64,000 bases of DNA. It comes from Galbitalea sp036266835 (GTDB lineage Bacteria > Actinomycetota > Actinomycetes > Actinomycetales > Microbacteriaceae). The stretch's first letter is position 1. Every line of letters starts with the position of its first letter. A program made the position numbers and the translations under genes. The DNA is taken from the NCBI GenBank assembly GCA_036266835.1, contig DATAXD010000032.1, positions 25,337 to 89,336 of the forward strand, read 5' to 3'. The notes beneath the pieces were generated by a model. It worked only from the letters and a program-made list of their open reading frames with translations, was not told where the DNA came from and did no database searches. Of the stretch, positions 17,079 to 25,281 are shown piece by piece.

Positions 17079-17120
17079 ATGTCCTGGGAATACGCAAGAC
17101 TAAGACGACGCTCTAGTTAG
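17079..17120 (+). promoter_or_regulatory. Candidate leader ORF with RLR motif upstream of the MFS exporter
   Basis: A 13-codon reading frame, MSWEYARLRRRSS then TAG, sits in a ~140-base leader before the multidrug exporter gene. A TACTAT -10-like box lies at 17031-17036. An Arg-Leu-Arg motif followed by more Arg codons resembles ribosome-stalling leader peptides of macrolide-inducible genes. A small GCCGC/GCGGC stem and two CACCTCC (anti-Shine-Dalgarno-like) stretches follow before the exporter start. There is no obvious ribosome site for the leader, so this is a hypothesis. Confidence 0.35.
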
Positions 17121-17173
17121 CACGCCGCACTGACGCGGCACCTCCCATCCACTCACCTCCTTTTGGAACAGCC

Positions 17174-18676
17174 ATGTCAGATACCGCGCAGCTCGCCACA
17201 GTCTCAGGCAGCGCGAACGAGTCCGACCACGCTGCCCTGAACGCGCGCAACCGTCTCGTCATCGGCATCCTCATGGTGTCGGCGTTCGTGGTCATCCTGA
17301 ACGAGACGATCATCGGTGTCGCCCTCCCGCAGTTCATTCGCGTGTTCAAGATCGACGCCAGTTCCGCGCAGTGGCTCAGCGCAGCATTCATGCTCACGAT
17401 GGCGGTCGTGATTCCGATCACCGGATTCCTGCTGCAGCGGTTCAACACTCGTCCCGTTTTCATCGCCGCAATGTCGTTCTTCAGCGCTGGCACGCTGCTG
17501 GCGGTGCTCGCACCGGGATTCGATGTGCTGCTCGTAGCCCGGGTCGTGCAAGCCTGCGGAACGGCGATCATGTTCCCCCTGCTCATGACGACGGTCATGG
17601 AGCTCGTTCCGCCGCAGACTCGTGGCCGCACGATGGGCAACATCTCGATCGTCATCTCGGTCGCGCCGGCGATCGGGCCGTCGATTTCTGGCCTCATCCT
17701 CAGCACTCTTCACGCCTGGCAATGGCTGTTTGCCCTGGTCCTGCCAATCGCGCTTGCGGCGCTGATCGTCGGGGCGATTCGCGTTCAGAATGTGACGACG
17801 CCGAAGCACACGAAATTCGATGTGCTCTCGGTCATCCTGTCGGCGTTTGGCTTCGGCGGCCTCGTCTACGGAGTCAGCAACCTCGGGACCGCGACGCCGG
17901 AGACGATCGCTCTCAACGGATGGATGCCGCTGGCCGTCGGTGCCGTCGGCATCGTGCTGTTCGTGCTTCGCCAGCTGTCGCTGCAGAAACGGGATGGCGC
18001 ACTTCTCGACCTTCGAACGTTCACCGCGCCGACGTTCACGTTCTCGATCGTCATGCTGGTCGTGAGCATGATCGCGTTCTTCGGCACCATCATCGTGCTG
18101 CCGATCTATCTCGAAACGGTACTTGGGCTGAAGCCCCTCAATACGGGTCTGCTGCTTCTGCCGGGCGGACTGCTCATGGGATTCCTGGCGCCCTTTGTTG
18201 GTCGCTTCTATGACAAGCACGGACCAACCGGGCTGCTCGTCACGGGTGCCATCCTGACCAGCCTCACGCTGTGGGCGATGACGTTTATGGGCCCGCACAC
18301 GTCCGTGTGGTGGGTGTTCGTGGCGTACCTTGCGCTGACGACGTCACTTGCACTGCTGTTCACGCCGATCTTCACCGCCAGCCTCGGTTCGCTGCCCGAG
18401 ACGCTCTACTCGCACGGCAGCGCAATCGTCGGTACGGTGCAGCAGGTCGGTGGAGCGGCGGGGACCGCGCTGCTCGTGACGATCCTGTCGGCGCATCAGA
18501 TTTCGACAGCGGTAGCTCATTCATCGGCAACGGCGCCCGCGACGATTGCATCGACCGCGGTCGGCGTGCACTGGGCATTCCTGACCGCGGCGATCATCTC
18601 GCTGCTCGCGATCCCGCCGGCGTTCTTCATCCGGGCATCGGTTGTGTCGGGCGAGCCGGCGACGACAGCGCACTAG
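17174..18676 (+). CDS. MFS drug/H+ antiporter, DHA2 (14-TM, EmrB/QacA type)
   Basis: 500 residues, about 14 predicted helices. Motif C-like 'GNISIVISVAPAIGPSISGLIL' and the first helix 'MVSAFVVILNETIIGVALPQFI' with 'SAQWLSAAFMLTMAVVIPITGFLLQRF' are characteristic of DHA2 exporters, which expel hydrophobic or cationic compounds using the proton gradient. The ATG at 17174 lacks a strong Shine-Dalgarno (only TTTGGAAC) and lies downstream of a possible leader peptide, so translation may be regulated. The Nudix gene follows after 8 bp. Drug specificity cannot be predicted. Confidence 0.92.
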   Translation: MSDTAQLATVSGSANESDHAALNARNRLVIGILMVSAFVVILNETIIGVALPQFIRVFKIDASSAQWLSAAFMLTMAVVIPITGFLLQRFNTRPVFIAAMSFFSAGTLLAVLAPGFDVLLVARVVQACGTAIMFPLLMTTVMELVPPQTRGRTMGNISIVISVAPAIGPSISGLILSTLHAWQWLFALVLPIALAALIVGAIRVQNVTTPKHTKFDVLSVILSAFGFGGLVYGVSNLGTATPETIALNGWMPLAVGAVGIVLFVLRQLSLQKRDGALLDLRTFTAPTFTFSIVMLVVSMIAFFGTIIVLPIYLETVLGLKPLNTGLLLLPGGLLMGFLAPFVGRFYDKHGPTGLLVTGAILTSLTLWAMTFMGPHTSVWWVFVAYLALTTSLALLFTPIFTASLGSLPETLYSHGSAIVGTVQQVGGAAGTALLVTILSAHQISTAVAHSSATAPATIASTAVGVHWAFLTAAIISLLAIPPAFFIRASVVSGEPATTAH

Positions 18677-18684
18677 GCGGCATC

Positions 18685-19152
18685 ATGCCCGTTCGCAGTG
18701 CCGGCATCCTGCTCTGGCGACACTCCCCTGGCTCGGGCGAGCTCGAGGTGTTCATCGCCCACATGGGCGGCCCGTTCTGGGCGAAGAAGGATGCCGCTGC
18801 CTGGTCAATCCCGAAGGGCGAGTACGTCGACGGCGAAGAGGCGTTGGCTGCTGCCCTGCGCGAGTTCGGCGAAGAGATCGGTGTGCCGGCGCCGACGCTC
18901 GACTATGCGGATCTCGGTGAGTTCCGCCAGTCATCCGGCAAGCTCGTCGCCGCGTTTGCGGCAGAGTCCGATTTCGAGCTGGCCGAGCTCAAGAGCAATA
19001 CGTTCACGGCGGAATGGCCGCCCCGCTCCGGCCGCATCCGTGAGTTCCCCGAGGTCGATCGCGCCGAGTGGTCAGGCATGGAGCTCGCCCGCGCTCGTCT
19101 GGTGCCGGGCCAGCTGCCGATCCTCGACGCGCTCGAAAACCTGATCGGCTAG
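18685..19152 (+). CDS. Nudix hydrolase
   Basis: 155 residues from ATG 18685, 8 bp after the exporter stop; the long in-frame extension overlaps the exporter and is shadow. The Nudix box is complete at residues 45-67: G-x5-E51-x7-R59-E60-x2-E63-E64-x-G66-V67. 'SAGILLWRHSPGSGELEVFIAHMGGPFWAKKDAAAWSIPKGEY' is typical of the small NTP-pyrophosphohydrolase-like DUF4743/YtkD group. It presumably hydrolyses a nucleoside diphosphate derivative with Mg2+. Likely co-transcribed with the exporter, without obvious functional link. Confidence 0.9.
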   Translation: MPVRSAGILLWRHSPGSGELEVFIAHMGGPFWAKKDAAAWSIPKGEYVDGEEALAAALREFGEEIGVPAPTLDYADLGEFRQSSGKLVAAFAAESDFELAELKSNTFTAEWPPRSGRIREFPEVDRAEWSGMELARARLVPGQLPILDALENLIG

Positions 19153-19195
19153 CGTCTCAGGCCTCCGTTGGCGAGGGCGCCCGCGATAGCGGCAG

Positions 19196-20035
19196 CTACG
19201 AGTTCGGGATGCGGTTGTTCTGCTCCGGATCCGGGCCGGTGCGCTCGTCCCGGTTGAGGGCGCTGATGGCCGCGAGGTCGTCAGGCGTCAGCTCGAAGTC
19301 GAAAATCGCCAGATTTTCGGCCATCCGCTTGGGCTTCGTCGACTTGGGAAACACGATGTCCCCGCGCTGAATGTGCCAACGGAGAGTCACCTGAGCGGCC
19401 GTCTTGTGGAGCCGTTTGCCAATCTTCGCGATCACCGGGTCGTCGGAGACCTTGCCCTTTGCGAGCGGTGACCACGCCTCCGTCGCGATGCCGTTGTCGC
19501 GGTTGTAGGCGCGCACGTCATCCTGGGTCAGATACGGATGCGCCTCGATCTGATTCACCGCGGGGATGATGTCGGCGTTGTCGAGCAGCCGCCGGATGTA
19601 TGCGGGCTGGAAGTTGGAAACCCCGATGCTGCGAACCTTGCCGCCGGCATACATCTGCTCCATGGCCTTCCACGTCTCGACGTAGTCCCCCACCTCGGGC
19701 ATCGGCCAATGGATCAGGAACAGGTCAAGGTATTCGATGTCGAGCGCGCGAAGCGTGTTGTCGAAGGCTCGCAGGGCATCGTCGTGCGCGTGAAATGCGT
19801 TCGAGAGTTTGCTGGTGACGAAGACCTCTTCGCGTGGGATTCCGGATGTCCGTACGGCTTCGCCGACCTCCAACTCGTTGCCGTACATTTGCGCGGTATC
19901 GATGTGGCGGTACCCCGCGCCGAGAGCCGCGAGCGCCGCATCCTTGGTCTGCGCCGGCGGAATCTGGAACGTACCGAAGCCGAGCTGGGGGATCTGCACG
20001 CCGTTATTCAGCGTTACAAGAGGTACTGAAGCCAT
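19196..20035 (-). CDS. Aldo/keto reductase (AKR5-like)
   Basis: 279 residues from ATG 20035, where homology starts (MASVPLVTLNNGVQIPQLGFGTFQIPP); the upstream extension is unsupported. The AKR tetrad is complete: Asp46, Tyr51 (DTAQMYGNE), Lys76 (VTSKL) and His109 (LIHWPMP). 'SIGVSNF' and 'PKSTKPKRMAENLAIFDFEL' form the NADPH-binding end. Length and motifs match 2,5-diketo-D-gluconate reductase-like enzymes, which reduce aldehydes and ketones in the cytosol with NADPH. Single gene, convergent with the Nudix gene. Confidence 0.93.
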   Translation of the reverse strand: MASVPLVTLNNGVQIPQLGFGTFQIPPAQTKDAALAALGAGYRHIDTAQMYGNELEVGEAVRTSGIPREEVFVTSKLSNAFHAHDDALRAFDNTLRALDIEYLDLFLIHWPMPEVGDYVETWKAMEQMYAGGKVRSIGVSNFQPAYIRRLLDNADIIPAVNQIEAHPYLTQDDVRAYNRDNGIATEAWSPLAKGKVSDDPVIAKIGKRLHKTAAQVTLRWHIQRGDIVFPKSTKPKRMAENLAIFDFELTPDDLAAISALNRDERTGPDPEQNNRIPNS

Positions 20036-20143
20036 GTCACTGAATTTATCCCGTTCTTGCGTCGACTGTTCGGCCCCATCCGTTCGGGGCGTCGCTAGTA
20101 TTCGCAGCAGCACAATGTTGTGCCCGACTAGTGAAGGACCATC

Positions 20144-20566
20144 ATGATCCCCAACATCAACTACCTGGCCGTGATCGCGGCAACCATTTCCACGATGATC
20201 GTCGGCACGATCTGGTACACGCCGAAGGTGTTCGGCAACTACTGGATGAAGGCCGCCGGCATCACACCGTCAGGCAAGGCTTCGGATGCGGCCGGCCCGA
20301 TCATCGTGACCGTGATCGTCAGTTTCATCACCGCGTGGGTTCTCGCCGGCGCCGTCTTCATCTCGCAGCACTTCTACGGCGGGAGCTTTCTGGTCAATGC
20401 ACTCGTCACCGCGGTACTGCTATGGGCCGGATTCACCGCGGCGCGCTTCATCACGCACGACGCGTTCGACAAGCGGCCGCGCGGCCTCACGGTGCTCAAC
20501 ATCCTGCACGAGTTGGTCACCGTCCTGGTGATGGCCGTCATCATCGGGGTGTGGCCGCCGGCGTAG
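20144..20566 (+). CDS. DUF1761 membrane protein
   Basis: 140 residues, four predicted helices. 'INYLAVIAATISTMIVGTIWYTPKVFGNYWMKAAGI' is the DUF1761 opening: a helix, an invariant WY/F pair, and a Trp-containing amphipathic segment. 'ALVTAVLLWAGFTAARFITHDAFDKRP' and a last helix 'LHELVTVLVMAVIIGVW' follow. Function of the family is unknown. Convergent with the AlkZ-like gene, 21 bp apart. Confidence 0.82.
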   Translation: MIPNINYLAVIAATISTMIVGTIWYTPKVFGNYWMKAAGITPSGKASDAAGPIIVTVIVSFITAWVLAGAVFISQHFYGGSFLVNALVTAVLLWAGFTAARFITHDAFDKRPRGLTVLNILHELVTVLVMAVIIGVWPPA

Positions 20567-20587
20567 TCGGAACAGGCGGAGCCGCAG

Positions 20588-21670
20588 TCAGGCGCCGTCG
20601 AAGAGTTGAAGGCGTTTGGCTGAGCGCGCGAGCCCGGCCAACTGCGCGGATGTCGGCGCCGCAAAGAACTCTGGCTCGATCGAAGGTGCGGATCCTTTTG
20701 GGGCGCGGCGCCAGGTCCCGACGACGCGATCGCCGGCAATGATCGTGGGCCGGAAGACGCCATTGTTGCCGGGCACGATTCGCCCCGCGTGCTCCGCGCG
20801 CAACGGCAGGGAGCGATCCTGGTAGCCGAGCAGGTATTCGTCGAAACCGGGCAGCGCCTGCACGCGTGAGCCAGGCGATACGGATGCGGCATAGCCGAGC
20901 GCGTCGGTCGCCATCCAGTACCGGGTGCCGTCACAGCTCAGCTGAGTCAGTTCGTCACCCAGCTCATCGATCGCGAGCCGCGCATCGGTGAGCGTCAGCT
21001 TCGCCCACCAGGCGAAGTCGCGATCGGTTGCGGGGCCGTGGCCGGCGAAGTAGCGGCGGGCGAACATCCGTAGCGCTTCTGCGCGTCCGGGAACGGGCGC
21101 CGGCGCGATCCAGTCATCAACAAGCACGAGCGCCTGCTGATTCCCCAGCGGCGGACCCCAGCACACCAGGCTTCGCTGAGTGAGGTAGTAGATGAGGTTG
21201 TAGCCGCGCAGGCCGCCAAGCGCTATCCCGGCATCCGACAGCAGGCGCATGAACTGGTCGCGCGAGAGCGATCTGCCGCCAACGAGCGCATCCCGTGCGA
21301 TGGCCGCGGTGCGGTCGAAATCGGACTGGTCGAGCCCAAGACGCGGCATCCGCAGCATCCACGACTTCAGCGAACGCTCGGATGTCACCGACAGCATCCA
21401 TCGCAGGTCTTCGGATGCGACGAAGTGCAGCGTTCCCCGCATTGGGAGCGAGCGCACGATCTCCCCGCGCTTCAATGCTGCGAGCACGCTCGAGCGGGTG
21501 GACGCGTGCGAGCGCAACCCGATAGCCCACAGCGCCTGGCCAAAATCCTGGCCCTGGACCGCGAGCAGCTGGCGAACGGTGTCGGCGACATCCGCGGTGC
21601 CCACCGGATCGATTCGCTGGCCGATCAGGCGGAGGCGAAGAATTTCGCGGGCGCTCACCGACTCGGTCAT
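20588..21670 (-). CDS. AlkZ-like winged-helix DNA glycosylase family protein (HTH_42)
   Basis: 360 residues. 'RQLLAVQGQDFGQALWAIGLRSHAS' near the N-terminus carries the Q-x-Q motif that holds the catalytic water in AlkZ-type glycosylases, followed by tandem winged-helix units: 'LKRGEIVRSLPMRGTLHFVASEDLRWML' and 'ARRYFAGHGPATDRDFAWWAKLTLTDARLAI'. 'LPGFDEYLLGYQDRSLPL' and 'IVPGNNGVFRPTIIAGDRVVGTWRR' are the conserved C-terminal family marks. AlkZ relatives excise bulky or cross-linked bases. In this genomic setting the lesion specificity is unknown. Not part of a biosynthetic cluster. Confidence 0.82.
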   Translation of the reverse strand: MTESVSAREILRLRLIGQRIDPVGTADVADTVRQLLAVQGQDFGQALWAIGLRSHASTRSSVLAALKRGEIVRSLPMRGTLHFVASEDLRWMLSVTSERSLKSWMLRMPRLGLDQSDFDRTAAIARDALVGGRSLSRDQFMRLLSDAGIALGGLRGYNLIYYLTQRSLVCWGPPLGNQQALVLVDDWIAPAPVPGRAEALRMFARRYFAGHGPATDRDFAWWAKLTLTDARLAIDELGDELTQLSCDGTRYWMATDALGYAASVSPGSRVQALPGFDEYLLGYQDRSLPLRAEHAGRIVPGNNGVFRPTIIAGDRVVGTWRRAPKGSAPSIEPEFFAAPTSAQLAGLARSAKRLQLFDGA

Positions 21671-21730
21671 GCTCCCATTCTGGCGGCCAACGGGGACATT
21701 GTTCGCCCTCTGCGAACCCGGCCGAAATCA

Positions 21731-21757
21731 TTAGCACTCATCGATGCCGAGTGCTAG
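21731..21757. promoter_or_regulatory. CIRCE element (HrcA operator) upstream of hsp20
   Basis: TTAGCACTC-N9-GAGTGCTAG, differing from the CIRCE consensus (TTAGCACTC-N9-GAGTGCTAA) only in the last base. It lies 101 bp before the Hsp20 start. HrcA binding at CIRCE represses chaperone genes until heat shock. Confidence 0.92.
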
Positions 21758-21767
21758 ATTTTTCAAT

Positions 21768-21788
21768 GTTGAGTCATTCCGACTCAAC
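21768..21788. promoter_or_regulatory. HAIR-like element (HspR operator) upstream of hsp20
   Basis: GTTGAGT-N7-ACTCAAC, a perfect 7+7 inverted repeat with the 7-bp spacing of the HAIR consensus (CTTGAGT-N7-ACTCAAG); only the outermost pair differs. It lies 10 bp after the CIRCE element, so this gene seems to answer to both HrcA and HspR. Confidence 0.8.
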
Positions 21789-21857
21789 TTTGAAATCTTA
21801 TCGCCGAGCTGTTCTGAACCAATGCGAAGGACGGCCAACGTGAAGGAGCAAAAGACA

Positions 21858-22256
21858 ATGTCAGTCCTCTACAAGATGCCGATCGACCTTTACCGCGACG
21901 GCGACCACTACACCCTGAACGCCGACCTGCCGGGCATCGACCCGAGCTCGGTTGACCTCGACGTCGACGGCCAGTTCCTGACCATCCGTGCGGAGCGCGT
22001 CGCGCCGAGCGCCGAGGGTCGCGCCTGGATCGCCCGCGAGAACCGGTCCGGCTCGTTCGTTCGCCGCCTCACCCTCGGTGACAGCGTCGACCGTGAGCAC
22101 ATCAGTGCCAGCTACGACTCGGGCGTGCTGAGCGTCACGATTCCGGTGGCCGAGAAGGCCAAGCCGCGCAAGATCGAGATCGTCTCCCCGGCGTCCGCTT
22201 CTTCGGTCGCCCCGAAAAAGGGCACCACGAAGTCGACCGTGGCAGCTGCCGCGTAA
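21858..22256 (+). CDS. Hsp20 family small heat-shock protein
   Basis: 132 residues from ATG 21858 behind AAGGAG; in-frame sequence upstream overlaps the operators. The alpha-crystallin domain spans about residues 8-100: 'DGDHYTLNADLPGIDPSSVDLDVDGQFLTIRAERV' and 'SGSFVRRLTLGDSVDREHISASYDSGVLSVTIPVAEKAKPRKIEI', with the A-x-x-x-(G)-V-L motif as SGVLSVTIP. It is an ATP-independent holdase that binds unfolding proteins. Monocistronic, with CIRCE and HAIR operators upstream and a strong terminator downstream. Confidence 0.95.
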   Translation: MSVLYKMPIDLYRDGDHYTLNADLPGIDPSSVDLDVDGQFLTIRAERVAPSAEGRAWIARENRSGSFVRRLTLGDSVDREHISASYDSGVLSVTIPVAEKAKPRKIEIVSPASASSVAPKKGTTKSTVAAAA

Positions 22257-22302
22257 GGCAGTCGAGCAAGACCTGCAGCCCCCAGAACTGCAGCCCCCAA
22301 CG

Positions 22303-22342
22303 GGTGAGGCCGTGACCACTCGTCACGGCCTCACCTTTTTTT
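22303..22342 (+). terminator. Rho-independent terminator of hsp20
   Basis: A perfect 14-bp stem (22303-22316 with 22322-22335), CACTC loop, followed by seven T. It ends the rightward hsp20 transcript. Confidence 0.92.
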
Positions 22343-22355
22343 AAGCTCGGGGCAC

Positions 22356-22398
22356 AAAAACAGCGGTGCCGCGACAACCTCCCTTGTCGCGGCACCGC
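22356..22398 (-). terminator. Rho-independent terminator of the SRPBCC gene
   Basis: A perfect 15-bp stem (22363-22377 with 22384-22398); read leftward it is followed by TG and TTTTT. It serves the reverse-strand SRPBCC gene that ends at 22420, back to back with the hsp20 terminator. Confidence 0.85.
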
Positions 22399-22419
22399 CG
22401 CCTAACCCCAAGAGTGTAA

Positions 22420-22947
22420 CTAGCAGGTGGTCCATTTGTTGGGATGCGCGCCCGTTGCGGCCGCACCCGCCTGACGCTCGACCTCCGCGACGATCCGCGG
22501 CAGGACCTTCTTCATGTACGGGCCCCACAGCAGTTTGACGATCGAGGCGAGCACCGGCCGGGCGCCTGCGCTCTTCGGAAAAAACGTGTACTTCCAGTCG
22601 ATTCTCGTGCCGGCCTCCACCTCGCTGAACGTCCACTCGGCGCGGGCGTGGTCAACGAGCTGACCGAAGATTTTCTGGAACTCGGTGAGGTTGTAAGCGA
22701 AAAACCCGAAGGGTTCGACATTGGTAGTCTGCTCGACGACCCAGCCGCCATCGGACAGCATCAGCTGCCGTGTCTGGCCGGGCGCGTCCCACTTGCCTGT
22801 TTGGTTCCGCACTTCGGTGACCGCAGGCAGCAGCCCCGACTTCGGATAATAGCCGACGGGTGTGAGCGGAGTCGCGGTATTCCACGTCTGGGTCCGTGAC
22901 GCGGAGGCGACCAGCGATGCGTACGCAGTCGATCCTCGGGTGGACAT
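22420..22947 (-). CDS. SRPBCC/polyketide-cyclase-like protein
   Basis: 175 residues from ATG 22947, supported by GAAGGAG 8 bases upstream. 'VGYYPKSGLLPAVTEVRNQTGKWDAPGQTRQLMLSDGGWVVEQTTNVEPFGFFAYNLTEF' then 'AEWTFSEVEAGTRIDWKYTFFPKSAGARPVLASIVKLLWGPYMKKVLPRI' is the curved sheet and long C-terminal helix of the START-like fold. It probably binds a hydrophobic ligand. No catalytic residues can be named. Single gene with its own terminator. Confidence 0.8.
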   Translation of the reverse strand: MSTRGSTAYASLVASASRTQTWNTATPLTPVGYYPKSGLLPAVTEVRNQTGKWDAPGQTRQLMLSDGGWVVEQTTNVEPFGFFAYNLTEFQKIFGQLVDHARAEWTFSEVEAGTRIDWKYTFFPKSAGARPVLASIVKLLWGPYMKKVLPRIVAEVERQAGAAATGAHPNKWTTC

Positions 22948-23018
22948 CCGTTTTTCTCCTTCTTCGGGAGGTATTCGGAGCGGGCCCTGTTTTGGTGTCA
23001 TGGTTTACCGAAAATCTT

Positions 23019-23774
23019 TCAGTGACTGAAGAACCCGATCAGCACGGGCGCGAGGAGTTCAGGCGCGACATTGTGCTGCTCTCCCTGGATCGTACGCCGC
23101 GTCGCATCGGGCACGGCGGATGCGATTGCATCGGCCGCATCGGCTGCCCACGACGGGCTCGCACCACCCGAAAGCACGAGGGTGGGCACCCGGATGCTCG
23201 CCAGCCGTTCGATCGGAACAATGCCGTCCCCGGTCAGCGCGAGGTCATATGGCAGGGTGTGCGCAATCGCGACCATCGCCGGCCACCATGGTGTCTGAGT
23301 GACAGCCTCCGGAGTTCCATCGTTCGCACCTTTCATGAAGGTCAGCGCCGCCACCGACGGGTCGCCCGCATCCAGTGCGGGCTGCACCCCGGCCATCGCC
23401 GGCAGATTGCCCGGAACATACGGCGGCTCGTAGACGGCTACGGCAGCAAGATCCGCTGCTCGCATCGCGGCCTCAAGGAGCAGGATGGCGCCGGATGAAT
23501 GCCCGTACGCAAACGCCTTGCCACCTGCTGCCGCGATGACGGCGGCGAGATCCTCGACCTCGCGATCGACGGCGTACGGCGGGGTATCTCCACTGTCGCC
23601 CCGCCCGCGGCGATCCCAGGTGTAGACCGTGAAGTGGCCCGCGAGCAACGGCACCAGAGCGCCCGGCGATTGGCGGGTATTGAACGCGCCACCGGTAATG
23701 ACGAGTGGTGGTCCACTGCCGGCAACGTCGTAGGCGATTGTCGTTCCGTCGGCAGATTTCGCGAACTCAGGCAT
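23019..23774 (-). CDS. Alpha/beta-fold hydrolase
   Basis: 251 residues, ATG at 23774. 'GTTIAYDVAGSGPPLVITGGAFNTR' contains the oxyanion-hole segment, and 'AFAYGHSSGAILLLEAA' the nucleophile elbow G-H-S-S-G with the catalytic Ser near residue 95. 'VPTLVLSGGASPSWAADAADAIASAVPDATRRTIQGEQHNV' gives the acid and His. A compact enzyme with a short lid, similar to esterases and haloperoxidase-like hydrolases; substrate unknown. 60 bp separates it from the acetyltransferase gene on the same strand. Confidence 0.88.
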   Translation of the reverse strand: MPEFAKSADGTTIAYDVAGSGPPLVITGGAFNTRQSPGALVPLLAGHFTVYTWDRRGRGDSGDTPPYAVDREVEDLAAVIAAAGGKAFAYGHSSGAILLLEAAMRAADLAAVAVYEPPYVPGNLPAMAGVQPALDAGDPSVAALTFMKGANDGTPEAVTQTPWWPAMVAIAHTLPYDLALTGDGIVPIERLASIRVPTLVLSGGASPSWAADAADAIASAVPDATRRTIQGEQHNVAPELLAPVLIGFFSH

Positions 23775-23834
23775 AACGTCATTGAAGCACCGGGCTCGGT
23801 CATTGCGGTCAGAGTGAGGTTGTCGCTGTGACCG

Positions 23835-24326
23835 TTACTCCAGCGGCAGCCACAGGATCGTGAGGCTCAGCCAGTTGCCGAACTTCGTGCCGATCTCGTT
23901 CAGCTGGCCGGCATCCACGAATCCCATGCTCTTGTGCAGCGCAATGGATGCCGAATTGCTGGTCTCAATGTCGGCGAGCATGACGTGGTGGCCCGCCGCC
24001 TTCGCATGCTCGATGAGGCGCGCAACCAGAGCGCGACCGATCCCGCGAGCGTGGTGCGTGCCGGCGATGTACACGGAGTCCTCGACCGTATGCCGGTAGC
24101 CCGGCCTCGGACGCCACTGCGAATAGCTCGCGAACCCGACAACCAAGCCATCCTCTTCGGCGACCAGCACCGGTTGCCCCTGCCGCCTTCGCTCCGCGAA
24201 CCACGCCTCCCGCTCGGCCCGATCAACGGTCTGCTCCACCCAGATCGCGGTCGAGTGCAGGATCGCATGGTTGTGGATCGCAAGGATGGCGTCCAGATCG
24301 GCGTCGACGGCATCCCGAATGATCAT
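23835..24326 (-). CDS. GNAT N-acetyltransferase, phosphinothricin-acetyltransferase-like
   Basis: 163 residues. 'IIRDAVDADLDAILAIHNHAILHSTAIWVEQTVDRAEREAWF' and 'VVGFASYSQWRPRPGYRHTVEDSVYIAGTHHARGIGRALVARLIEHAKAAGHHVMLADIETSNSASIALHKSMGFVDAGQL' match the Pat/Bar branch of GNAT enzymes, with the acetyl-CoA motif A as ARGIGRAL. Such enzymes acetylate phosphinothricin, methionine sulfoximine or related amino acids. Probably cytosolic detoxification; the true substrate is not known. Confidence 0.9.
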   Translation of the reverse strand: MIIRDAVDADLDAILAIHNHAILHSTAIWVEQTVDRAEREAWFAERRRQGQPVLVAEEDGLVVGFASYSQWRPRPGYRHTVEDSVYIAGTHHARGIGRALVARLIEHAKAAGHHVMLADIETSNSASIALHKSMGFVDAGQLNEIGTKFGNWLSLTILWLPLE

Positions 24327-24352
24327 GCTCGATTTTATTCGGCGCCGGGGTG

Positions 24353-25207
24353 CTAGTTGTTATTGACCCAGCAGTCGAGCTCTCGGTCGTCGTACTTCGT
24401 CCAGTCGTTCTTCGACGGCGGCTCCACGAATACGGTGTGGCCCGCCGGAGTCTTCAACGTCGCGCACTGCTTGGTGCCGAGCGCCTTCAGCGCGCTCGCG
24501 CCGGGATACGACGTGCCATTCGCGCCCGCCATGGTCAGGTCGGCGACGAACGTCCAATCCGCGGGACCGGTGCAATCTGCGTAGGTTGTCGCGGCACCAT
24601 CCGGTCCGTTGCTCGCCGGGTCGTCCTCACACAGCGCAAACTTCTGTGGGTCATTTTCGAGCGTCGACACGAGCGTCGCGAACGATGTCGTAAGGTTCGC
24701 CAGCCTCGGCTTGGCGACGGTGCTTCCGAATTTGATCTCGGTGATGTCGCACCGCACCCAGCGGGAGCCCGCGTTCCACATCGCCACCGATGGGAGGTAG
24801 TAGGTCGGGTACAGCAACGCTTCTTTCACAGTGATCCCCGGCAGGATGCGCGTCTGCTCCTTCTTGCACGCCGCGTACGCGTTCTGGTCCACATCGGTTC
24901 GGATTGCGCCCTTCACCGTCAGCCAGCTGCCCGAGAATTTCTTAGTGAGCTTCGTCATTGCGTAGGTATAAGACTGGTGTGCCTTGCTGCACGCAAGCGC
25001 CGGCGTGCCCTCCCAGTCCTCGGATGCCTGCGCCGCCTGGAAGGTCGTCGTCCAGCACTCGCCGATCTTCGGTTCGGTCGTGAGCCCCGCGAGGTGCTGC
25101 GAGAGGTTCGTCAGCTGGGCGCATCCACTCGCGAGAATTGCGACCGTGGCAAGGGCAGCCGCTGCGGCGAGCATCCGCCCTGCTCGAGAATTCGTCACGC
25201 TGCCCAT
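24353..25207 (-). CDS. Septum-formation-domain lipoprotein
   Basis: 284 residues, ATG/GTG-type start at 25207. Signal peptide with lipobox ILASGC (Cys about 29), then two copies of the pattern 'IGECW... ALACSKAHQSYTYA' and 'ALCEDD... CTGPADWTFVADL', with several paired Cys (CAQ, CW, C-SKAH, ACKK, RCD, CEDD, DCTG, CATL, DCW). The 'KIGECW' + 'V-C-xxxH' arrangement is the Septum_form domain (PF13845-like) of actinobacterial membrane-associated proteins. It would be tethered outside the cell; a septum role is by family name only. Confidence 0.78.
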   Translation of the reverse strand: MGSVTNSRAGRMLAAAAALATVAILASGCAQLTNLSQHLAGLTTEPKIGECWTTTFQAAQASEDWEGTPALACSKAHQSYTYAMTKLTKKFSGSWLTVKGAIRTDVDQNAYAACKKEQTRILPGITVKEALLYPTYYLPSVAMWNAGSRWVRCDITEIKFGSTVAKPRLANLTTSFATLVSTLENDPQKFALCEDDPASNGPDGAATTYADCTGPADWTFVADLTMAGANGTSYPGASALKALGTKQCATLKTPAGHTVFVEPPSKNDWTKYDDRELDCWVNNN

Positions 25208-25281
25208 CCGCTTGAGTCGTATGCCTGCCGAAGCAGACTACCGACGCATCCGCACAGTCGCCTGAGGAATTGTGACTCAGC

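Noticed and set aside
17113..17160. 11-codon reverse frame with an ideal AAAAGGAGGTG ribosome site opposite the exporter leader
   Set aside because: The box is just the complement of the CACCTCC stretch; there is no reverse-strand gene or promoter context.
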